From: Corynebacterium sp.
GTDB taxonomy: Bacteria > Actinomycetota > Actinomycetes > Mycobacteriales > Mycobacteriaceae
Direction: 5' to 3'
NCBI RefSeq assembly: GCF_030532195.1
Contig: NZ_JAUNLP010000002.1
Location: 62,001-126,000 of the forward strand
Length of the DNA stretch: 64,000 nt
The translations under genes were made by a program, and so were the position numbers. The notes beneath the pieces are model-generated. The model did no database searches and was not told the DNA's origin. It saw only the letters and a list, made by a program, of their open reading frames with translations. Positions 30,311 through 39,122 of the stretch are shown one piece after another (position 1 is the stretch's first letter; the number at the start of each line of letters is the position of its first letter).

Positions 30311-30670
30311 CTAATCGATGGACACCAGTCCCTGGCCGCCCTGCACGGCGTCGCCAACCTCAACGTGGATGGTGCTGACCGTACCGGCGCTCGGAGCCGT
30401 GATCTCAGTTTCCATCTTCATGGCCTCGAGAATCAGCAGCACCTCCCCTGCCTCAATCTCCTGGCCCTCGCTGACCAATACCTTGCTCACCGAACCGGCC
30501 AACGGTGCCACAACAGTATTTGCAGAAACACCGGAGACACTGGCCGTGGCCGGCTCAGCAGAGGCGTTAGAGGAACCGCCCATCACAATCGGAGAAAGGC
30601 GCTTTGGCTCCTCCACCACTTCAACGTCGACATCGTAGGCAATGCCACCGACGGTCACTTTCAATTCCAT
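30311..30670 (-). CDS. Transcarboxylase 1.3S biotin carrier subunit
   Basis: A 119-residue biotin carrier, close in length to the 1.3S subunit of Propionibacterium methylmalonyl-CoA carboxytransferase. It begins [20 protein letters not shown], has a Ser/Ala-rich linker (residues about 30-50), and ends in a biotinyl domain [32 protein letters not shown] (biotin on the Lys of MKM) and [14 protein letters not shown]. These features match the 1.3S protein better than acetyl-CoA carboxylase BCCP. AAGGA lies ten bases before its ATG. It is downstream of the 5S, 12S and small-protein genes. Confidence 0.88.
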   Translation of the reverse strand: MELKVTVGGIAYDVDVEVVEEPKRLSPIVMGGSSNASAEPATASVSGVSANTVVAPLAGSVSKVLVSEGQEIEAGEVLLILEAMKMETEITAPSAGTVSTIHVEVGDAVQGGQGLVSID

Positions 30671-30719
30671 GGCTTAAAAATCCTTCTCAAAATTGCTTCA
30701 CGCTACGGGGGAAAAATGC

Positions 30720-31025
30720 CTACCGATGCAGCCGCTGCTGCTGAACCTGACGGCCCTGCGCGGCCCACGTCTTGTGGCGGTTGTATCGAATTGCTTTGAC
30801 CTTGCCGCGATTGCCCAGGTACGCGGAGACAGCCGCCGAAATCGCGATGACCGTGTCCTCCGGAATGTCGGCATCGACGCGCTTGCGCAGGTCAGCCAGC
30901 TCACGCTCCGCTTGATTGAGCCGTGCGGTGGCCTTTTGCAAGCTGCTCGACGTCGCATCCAAGCGGTTGGTCAGCTCAGCCACCAGCTGACGAAGCTCTT
31001 TGATTTCCGCGATGTTCTCACTCAT
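30720..31025 (-). CDS. Small protein of the transcarboxylase operon
   Basis: A 101-residue protein: residues 5-50 form a predicted coiled coil (IKELRQLVAELTNRL, LQKATARLNQAERELADL) and the C-terminal part (TVIAISAAVSAYLGNRGKV, HKTWAAQGRQVQQQRLH) resembles short proteins encoded beside biotin-dependent carboxytransferases and decarboxylases. No catalytic residues are seen. The ATG overlaps the 12S stop (TAATG), so it is co-translated with 12S. An assembly or docking role is inference. Confidence 0.75.
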   Translation of the reverse strand: MSENIAEIKELRQLVAELTNRLDATSSSLQKATARLNQAERELADLRKRVDADIPEDTVIAISAAVSAYLGNRGKVKAIRYNRHKTWAAQGRQVQQQRLHR

Positions 31026-32632
31026 TACTGCGGCCCCAATCCGTGCTTCTTAGCCGGGCGGACTTCGCGCTTGTTGCGCAGAACCGACAGCGCATCTGCC
31101 ACGTACAGGCGGGTTTCAGCCGGGTCAATCACATCGTCGACCAGTCCGCGCGAGGCGGCGACATACGGCGTCGAAAAGCGCGTCTTGTATTCCGCGATGC
31201 GTTCGTCGCGCACCCGAGCCTGCGCTTCCTCATCGCCCGCAGCGGCGATTTCCTTACGGAAGACCACGTTGACCGCGCCTTCGGCACCCATGACGGCAAT
31301 CTCTGCAGTCGGCCACGCAAAGACATAGTCAGCGCCGAGATCCTTCGAGCACATCGCCAGGTACGCACCGCCGTACGCCTTGCGCATGACGACGGTTACC
31401 TTGGGAACAGACGCTGCGGAGTATGCGTAGAGCATCTTTGCGCCGTGACGGATGATGCCGCCGTGCTCCTGAGTGACACCCGGCATGAAGCCCGGCACGT
31501 CCACCAGCGTGACCAGCGGGATGTTGAAGGCGTTGCAGAAGCGAATGAACTTCGCGCCCTTGTCGGAGGAGTTGATGTCCAGTACACCGGACATCACATT
31601 TGGCTGATTGGCAACAAAGCCCACGGTACGGCCGAGAATTCGGCCGAAACCGACGACCAGGTTGGTGGCAAAACCCGCCTGGCACTCGAGGAAATCACCG
31701 TTGTCGGCAAGGCGAATAATGATTTCACGGACGTCGTAGCCCTTCTTGCCGTCGACCGGGACAATCTCGCGCAGCTCCGGATCTGGCTCGGCCTCAAAAA
31801 CTGGGTCAACGACCGGCGGCTCTTCAGTATTGTTCTGCGGCAGGAAGCTCAGCAGCTTCTGAGCAATGAGAATTGCCTGTTCATCGTCTTCCGCAACAAA
31901 GTCGATGTTGCCGGCCTTGGCCATGTGTGCGTCAGCCCCACCGAGCTGCTCCGAGGTGACATCCTCACCGGTGACGGACTTAATCACACCCGGGCCAGTA
32001 ATGAACATCTGAGCCTTGCGGGTCTGAATGATGAAGTCGGTCAGAGCTGGCGAGTAGGCAGCGCCACCAGCGCACGGGCCGGCGATGATGGAAATCTGTG
32101 GCACCAGACCGGAGAGCCAGACGTTGTTGTAAAAGACCTGGCCGTAGCCGGACAGGGAGTCGATGCCCTCCTGAATGCGGGCTCCGCCGGAGTCATTGAT
32201 GAACACAAACGGAGTGCCGTTGTCCGCGGCGGCGCGCATGGTGGCCGCCACCTTGCGGGACTGTGTTTCACCTGCGGAGCCACCCATGACGGTGAAGTCT
32301 TGGGAGGCCACATGCACCGCGCGGCCGAGGACCGCGGCAGTGCCGGTGACCACACCGTCGGCAGGCGCATCGGCGGTATCCATGCCGAAATCAGTGGTGC
32401 GATGCGTCATGAACATACCAGTTTCGCGGAAGGTGCCTTCATCGACGAAGCTGTCGATGCGCTCGCGAGCGGTCATCTTGCCGCGATCATGCTGCTTGGC
32501 CTGGCGAGCTTCGCCGCCACCAGCCTCGACGCGGCGACGCTGGGACTCAAGGTATTCCAGGCGCTCGGCCATCGACGCATCTACGCCCGGAGCCTGTGCC
32601 GAAGTCGGTTGAGTATCTGGGTTGTTAGACAT
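31025..32632 (-). CDS. Methylmalonyl-CoA carboxytransferase 12S subunit
   Basis: The carboxyltransferase subunit that takes CO2 from (S)-methylmalonyl-CoA onto biotin. About 535 residues with two crotonase-like halves: first half HVASQDFTVMGGSAGETQ, FINDSGGARIQEGIDSLSG, AGPCAGGAAYSPALTDF; second half VGFVANQPNVMSGVLDINS, VDVPGFMPGVTQEHGGIIRH, VVMRKAYGGAYLAMCSK. The same fold occurs in propionyl-CoA carboxylase beta chains, so context (5S and 1.3S genes) decides the call. The ATG at 32632 is chosen; an earlier in-frame start at 32809 would overlap the 5S gene and add low-complexity sequence. Confidence 0.88.
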   Translation of the reverse strand: MSNNPDTQPTSAQAPGVDASMAERLEYLESQRRRVEAGGGEARQAKQHDRGKMTARERIDSFVDEGTFRETGMFMTHRTTDFGMDTADAPADGVVTGTAAVLGRAVHVASQDFTVMGGSAGETQSRKVAATMRAAADNGTPFVFINDSGGARIQEGIDSLSGYGQVFYNNVWLSGLVPQISIIAGPCAGGAAYSPALTDFIIQTRKAQMFITGPGVIKSVTGEDVTSEQLGGADAHMAKAGNIDFVAEDDEQAILIAQKLLSFLPQNNTEEPPVVDPVFEAEPDPELREIVPVDGKKGYDVREIIIRLADNGDFLECQAGFATNLVVGFGRILGRTVGFVANQPNVMSGVLDINSSDKGAKFIRFCNAFNIPLVTLVDVPGFMPGVTQEHGGIIRHGAKMLYAYSAASVPKVTVVMRKAYGGAYLAMCSKDLGADYVFAWPTAEIAVMGAEGAVNVVFRKEIAAAGDEEAQARVRDERIAEYKTRFSTPYVAASRGLVDDVIDPAETRLYVADALSVLRNKREVRPAKKHGLGPQ

Positions 32633-32654
32633 TGCTATCTCTTCTTCCGAATTC

Positions 32655-34151
32655 CTAGGCAGGTTCAACCTGAACGGTCTGAGAGCGACCGCCGACGGTG
32701 ACCTTGTAACGGATGGGCTCGCGGATGGCGTTGGCAGCACCCGAGGCCTGCTCGGCCTCGCGCTTGAGCTGCTCGGCGGTCTTGCCGACGTTCTTCGGGC
32801 CTTCGCCACGAGTGGTGAAAAAGCCCGGCGCGACCGATGGGAACAGCGCGTTGGTCAGCACATCCTCATCAGTGCCGTTGAAGCCGTCGAGGCCCTTGGC
32901 CTGCTCAACCAGGTCATCCCACTCCGGCTCCAGCAGATCTGCCGGACGAACCGAAATCTCTTCCTTCTTGGTCTGCGCCGCAGCCTGCTTAATCAGCTCT
33001 GGGTTGCGCTCACCTGGGCACTGGCCGTAGTAGCCGAGCATCAGGTCGGCGAACTCCGCGGTCATGACCTTGTAACGCCCCATCAACACATTGAACACAG
33101 CCTGCGTGCCGACGATCTGCGAGCTCGGTGTCACCAGCGGCGGGTAACCCGCATCCTTGCGGACAATAGGCACCTCACGCATAACCTCATCGACGCGGTC
33201 GCCCGCACCTTGAGCCTTCAGCTGGTTTTCCATGTTCGACAGCATGCCGCCAGGAATCTGGGACATGAAGATGTCGGTATTGACCAGAGTCTTGGACTCA
33301 AACTCTGCGTACTTCGGACGTACCTTGCGGAAGTGATCACGGATGGTGATCAGGTTGTCCATATTCAAATCGGTGGTGTAGTCAGTGCCTTCCAGCATCT
33401 CCACCAGCGACTCAGTCGGGTTGTGGCCAGGGCCAAGCGACATGGAAGAAATTGCCGTATCGACAACATCCGCGCCTGCCTCGATAGCCTTCATCAGGGT
33501 GACCATGGTGACACCCGTGGTCGAGTGGCAGTGGACATTAATCTGTGTGTCCTCGCCATAGGTTTCCTTGATGCCGCGAATGATGTCATATGCCGGCTGA
33601 GGCTTAAGCAGCGCTGCCATATCCTTCAGCGCAATGGAATCCGCACCCATATCAAGTAGACGACCAGCGAGCTTGACGTAGCCGTCGACGTCGTGAAGCG
33701 GAGACGTCGTGTAGCAAATCGTGCCCTGAGCATGCTTGCCGACGTTCTTGACAGCCGTCATTGCGTGCTCGAGATTTCGTGGGTCGTTCAGGGCATCGAA
33801 AACGCGGAACACATCCATGCCGTTTTCGGCGGACTTTTCGACGAACTTGTCGACGACCATGTCCTCATAGTGGCGGTAGCCGAGCAGGTTCTGGCCGCGC
33901 AGCAGCATCTGCAGCCGGCTGTTCGGCATCAACTTGCGGAACGTGCGCAGACGCTCCCAGGGATCTTCGTTGAGGAAACGGATGCACGCGTCAAAGGTTG
34001 CGCCACCCCAGCACTCAACACTCCAGAAACCGGCCTTGTCCATTTCTTCACAGACATCGACCATGTCTTCCATAGCCATACGCGTTGCCATGAGGCTCTG
34101 ATGAGCATCGCGGAACGCAACTTCCGTTACACCAATGGTTCGTGGGCTCAT
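32655..34151 (-). CDS. Methylmalonyl-CoA carboxytransferase 5S subunit
   Basis: The 5S subunit carboxylates pyruvate to oxaloacetate from carboxybiotin; the barrel is related to pyruvate carboxylase and oxaloacetate decarboxylase alpha. About 498 residues, near the 505 of Propionibacterium 5S. Visible elements: VAFRDAHQSLMATRM (metal Asp), RGQNLLGYRHY, VFRVFDALNDPRNLEHA, SIALKDMAALLKP (carbamylated lysine), NVHCHSTTGVT (metal histidines) and the C-terminal domain through QIPGGMLSNMENQL. No biotinyl domain is fused. The ATG at 34151 is preferred over 34256. It is first in the operon, facing glgX. Confidence 0.9.
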   Translation of the reverse strand: MSPRTIGVTEVAFRDAHQSLMATRMAMEDMVDVCEEMDKAGFWSVECWGGATFDACIRFLNEDPWERLRTFRKLMPNSRLQMLLRGQNLLGYRHYEDMVVDKFVEKSAENGMDVFRVFDALNDPRNLEHAMTAVKNVGKHAQGTICYTTSPLHDVDGYVKLAGRLLDMGADSIALKDMAALLKPQPAYDIIRGIKETYGEDTQINVHCHSTTGVTMVTLMKAIEAGADVVDTAISSMSLGPGHNPTESLVEMLEGTDYTTDLNMDNLITIRDHFRKVRPKYAEFESKTLVNTDIFMSQIPGGMLSNMENQLKAQGAGDRVDEVMREVPIVRKDAGYPPLVTPSSQIVGTQAVFNVLMGRYKVMTAEFADLMLGYYGQCPGERNPELIKQAAAQTKKEEISVRPADLLEPEWDDLVEQAKGLDGFNGTDEDVLTNALFPSVAPGFFTTRGEGPKNVGKTAEQLKREAEQASGAANAIREPIRYKVTVGGRSQTVQVEPA

Positions 34152-34438
34152 AAACCCGAATTTAAAGGTAGTTGGTGAACTTCGCGCGCTGGTGACCGCG
34201 AATTTTGGGTGACGGATTGAGAACTTGTTGAGTTTTGGGCGGAAAATTGCCCACAAGCAGGGTTAAATACCTAATTTCGCGCGTAGTTTAGGTGCTTAAT
34301 CGTTCAACGAGAAAACTCATCGACCGGTCGTTTTTGTCGCCGCAACTCTAAGTTCTGTGGGCATTTTGTGAGTAGCAGCACGCGCTTACCTCGCGCGAAA
34401 AGCTTAAGAATGAGTACAGAACAGATAGAGTGTGTCAC

Positions 34439-36580
<2,142 letters not shown>

Positions 36581-36598
36581 GGCTATGCCCCGCGGCCT

Positions 36599-36648
36599 CT
36601 AGGGCGCTAGGGCGCTAGGGCCACACTTGGGCGGGTCGGCGGGTCGGC
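36599..36648. repeat. Short tandem repeats before the glgX terminator
   Basis: CTAGGGCG occurs three times in a row with the last base varied (36599-36622), and GGGTCGGC twice in a row (36633-36648). The second copy of GGGTCGGC is part of the terminator stem at 36639, so the first copy is an alternative left arm. Confidence 0.6.
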
Positions 36649-36673
36649 GAGTTTTGCTCGCCGACCCGCTTTT
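36639..36673 (+). terminator. Intrinsic terminator of glgX
   Basis: A 13-bp perfect stem GCGGGTCGGCGAG / CTCGCCGACCCGC with loop TTTTG is followed by TTTTGCCTTTTT. It lies 59 bases past the glgX stop and is the clearest terminator of the window. Confidence 0.9.
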
Positions 36674-36877
36674 GCCTTTTTGCCGCCTACTTCGTTGCCT
36701 GAGCAATCGGGTGAACTGCCATAAGATCACCCCAAAAATCAGAAAACCCCCGCAAGGACAGAGGACTTACCTTCTGCCACCTGCAGGGGCGCAACACAGA
36801 GCGTGGTTCAGATTCTTACGAGTTCAATCGCGAGTGTGCGAGGCCTTACACCTCAGCCGAGCTCACCAGAAGCCTTA

Positions 36878-37123
36878 TTACGCAGATGCGCGCATATTGA
36901 ACTCCTGCTGAGAGTTCAACCAGTACTCCGGCTCGGTATCAAAGTAGTCGGACAGACGATTAGCAAGATCGTTGGTTACCGCGGTGCGACCGCTACGGAA
37001 GCGCTCCAGCGTGGAGCTCGGAACACCAATTGCAAGGGCCAGGCGGTAGATGGACATGTGACGCGGCTCGAGGAAAATGTCATTGAGAATAGAACCAGGG
37101 TGCATCGGGGTGGTGCTGCTCAA
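36878..37123 (-). CDS. Solitary HigA-type antitoxin / XRE regulator
   Basis: An 81-residue protein of the HigA addiction-module family: MHPGSILNDIFLEPRHMS, then helix-turn-helix IYRLALAIGVPSSTLERFRSG and RTAVTNDLANRLSDYFDTEP, then EYWLNSQQEFN. The start is most likely the TTG at 37121-37123, which has AGGAG eight bases upstream; ATG at 37105 is an alternative. I find no HigB-type toxin frame on either side (36590-36877 or 37124-37463), so it is an orphan antitoxin or a free-standing regulator. Confidence 0.8.
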   Translation of the reverse strand: MSSTTPMHPGSILNDIFLEPRHMSIYRLALAIGVPSSTLERFRSGRTAVTNDLANRLSDYFDTEPEYWLNSQQEFNMRASA

Positions 37124-37463
37124 ATTAATTACTCCTTATTTATCGCTTCACTGGCATACGTTGTTTCCGCTGTGCCTTCCACTTGAGCCCAACAGCTCTT
37201 AAAACGGCGAGTTATCACCGTTCGGAAAAGGATTATAAGCAGTGCCTACTCAAAATGCATCCGGACATTTTAATGCCCAAAACATGTGGCTTTCGGGGGT
37301 ATAGCTACCCCCTTCGTTCAAAAACGGCCAAAATATTTTTGTTTCTGTGGTAAATTTCCACCCCTCTTTTAGGCAATGGAGACACAACGGCGACCTCGCA
37401 CAGACCACCACTTCGCCAGCCTCTATACCGGCCAAATCCGGCATCGGCGCTACCATCTAGAGC
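37124..37463. other. AT-rich gap between antitoxin and exonuclease genes
   Basis: This 340-bp divergent gap holds the ribosome site of the antitoxin (AAGGAG at about 37132-37137, minus strand) and the presumed promoter of the exonuclease gene. It includes AT-rich runs around 37321-37380. I see no coding sequence, terminator or clear operator in it. Confidence 0.5.
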
Positions 37464-39068
37464 ATGACTACGACCACGCCAACATCCGAGCCCGCCGTCG
37501 TCTTCGAGCTCACCGGCGACACGGTGATTATCACCGCCGATGGACTCCGACTCGCCCACACCATCAATACGTCCAGCCAGGCATCGGCAAAGCCCGTCCC
37601 GCTTGACGACGTTGTGGAGGCCACCTCCCACACAGAAGGCGGTATCTACACAGAAGCCACCCGCTTCTTCCCCGGCACGGTCGATTTAGGTAATACCCTG
37701 CCTAAGGCTCGTGTGATGCAAAGCCGCGTGCCAGCGGCAAAGCTGTTGGTTGACCTCCTGGCCGAGATGGCAAAGGATCCGAAGTTCTACAACACCCCCA
37801 AGGCCTTTAATTCCACGCTGCTGGCCTGGATTACGCAGCGCGCAGCGGTGGTTGAGGGCGTGACGGTTATTGGTGCCGCAGGCGACGTCGTCAAGCACAC
37901 TGTGCCCTTTGCACCCACGCCCACGGGTGAGGAGGTTTCGGTGTCGGAGATTGAGCCGTTTGCGGCCTTCGATGTGGAGACTGCGAATGAGGATACGGGC
38001 TCGATTATTCAGTTGGGTCTGGCCATTGTGCGCGGTGGCGAGGTTGTGGAGAAGTACTCGTGGCTTAGTCGTCCGCCGAAGGGGCTGGAGTACTTCGATG
38101 AGGCCAATGTGGCAATTCACGGCATTACTGCGGCGGATGTTGCTGGTCAGCCCAGTTTTGTAGAGCAGCTGGAAAAGTTCACGAAGACTGTCGGGGATTT
38201 ACCGGTGGTTGCTCATAACGCTCGGTTTGATTTCACGGCGCTGTCGCGCGCGTGTCGGGCCGAGGGCGTGGCGGCGCCGAAGATCTCATTTGCCTGTACG
38301 TATATGTGGGCGCGCCAGATGCAGTTGGGGTTGCCGAACCTGAAGCTGCCCACTCTCGCAGAGGCAGCGGGTACATCGCTGGCTAATCATCATGACGCGA
38401 CTGCGGACGCGGTGGCGTGTGCGGAGGTCGCGCTGTGGCTGATGAAGCAGCAGCATGCCAACTCTGTGACAGATTTGAGCAAGAGGGTCTCCCTTGCCAT
38501 GGGGCAGATTGGAGATGGCCGCCTGCGGCTGGTTCGCTACGCGCCCGCAGGCGGTGCTGCGGCGAGTGCCAGCGCTGGCCAGCGACGAGGGTCTTCGGCT
38601 GGTGGCGGTTCGCGTCCGCGTCGTAACGCAAAGTGGGATGCTGCGAAGACGCCGGACACCATTCCGGAGCCAAATCCGGATGCTGATCCGGATGGCCTTC
38701 TCTTTGGTCAGCGCCTGACACTGACCGGTGACTTTACCCCGTATGACAAGGGCTTTTTGTGGGACAAGATTGCGTTTGCCGGCGCGAATATTAATAAGGG
38801 AGTCACCAAGAAAACCACGATTTTGGTGGCCGGTCCATGGGACAATGTGACCTCCAAGGAAAAGAAGGCCCGCCAGCTGCAGGCAGAGGGGCAAGACATT
38901 GAGATTTGGAGCGAAAAGGAGCTTTTTACAGCACTTGGTCTCGATCCGGAAGCAGATGCGGCCGATGCGGCCGATGCGGACGGCACCGACAAGGCGGCCG
39001 ATACCGAACCGACTATGCTGTTCGGTTCTACTGCGCTTCCCGGCGACGATGGTGAGCCGCCGTTCTAG
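37464..39068 (+). CDS. DnaQ-like 3'-5' exonuclease with C-terminal BRCT domain
   Basis: A 534-residue protein. After about 160 residues of uncharacterised N-terminal domain, a DEDDh exonuclease is visible: FAAFDVETANEDTG (Asp-x-Glu), VVAHNARFDFTALSRA (Asp) and NHHDATADAVACAEVALW (His and Asp). A low-complexity Gly/Ser/Arg linker (residues about 360-390) leads to a BRCT domain, LFGQRLTLTGDFTPYDKG to TILVAGPWDNVTSKEKKARQ, and an acidic tail. It is annotated in relatives as polymerase III epsilon-like, but BRCT suggests a repair role. No clear ribosome site is seen. Confidence 0.85.
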   Translation: MTTTTPTSEPAVVFELTGDTVIITADGLRLAHTINTSSQASAKPVPLDDVVEATSHTEGGIYTEATRFFPGTVDLGNTLPKARVMQSRVPAAKLLVDLLAEMAKDPKFYNTPKAFNSTLLAWITQRAAVVEGVTVIGAAGDVVKHTVPFAPTPTGEEVSVSEIEPFAAFDVETANEDTGSIIQLGLAIVRGGEVVEKYSWLSRPPKGLEYFDEANVAIHGITAADVAGQPSFVEQLEKFTKTVGDLPVVAHNARFDFTALSRACRAEGVAAPKISFACTYMWARQMQLGLPNLKLPTLAEAAGTSLANHHDATADAVACAEVALWLMKQQHANSVTDLSKRVSLAMGQIGDGRLRLVRYAPAGGAAASASAGQRRGSSAGGGSRPRRNAKWDAAKTPDTIPEPNPDADPDGLLFGQRLTLTGDFTPYDKGFLWDKIAFAGANINKGVTKKTTILVAGPWDNVTSKEKKARQLQAEGQDIEIWSEKELFTALGLDPEADAADAADADGTDKAADTEPTMLFGSTALPGDDGEPPF

Positions 39069-39122
39069 GCAGCTCGCACACTCGCACAGCAGCTTTTCCG
39101 GGTGGGCGGTATAAAGGGGAGC

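Noticed and set aside
32633..32809. An N-terminal extension of the 12S subunit
   Set aside because: The extra residues are Ser/Pro/Arg-rich and would overlap the end of the 5S gene; the ATG at 32632 fits the family.
31043..33659. Long plus-strand frames opposite the transcarboxylase 12S and 5S genes
   Set aside because: The minus strand has clear conserved motifs throughout; these frames are codon-bias shadows.
36590..37463. A complete HigBA toxin-antitoxin pair
   Set aside because: Only the antitoxin-like frame is found; no short basic toxin frame lies on either side.
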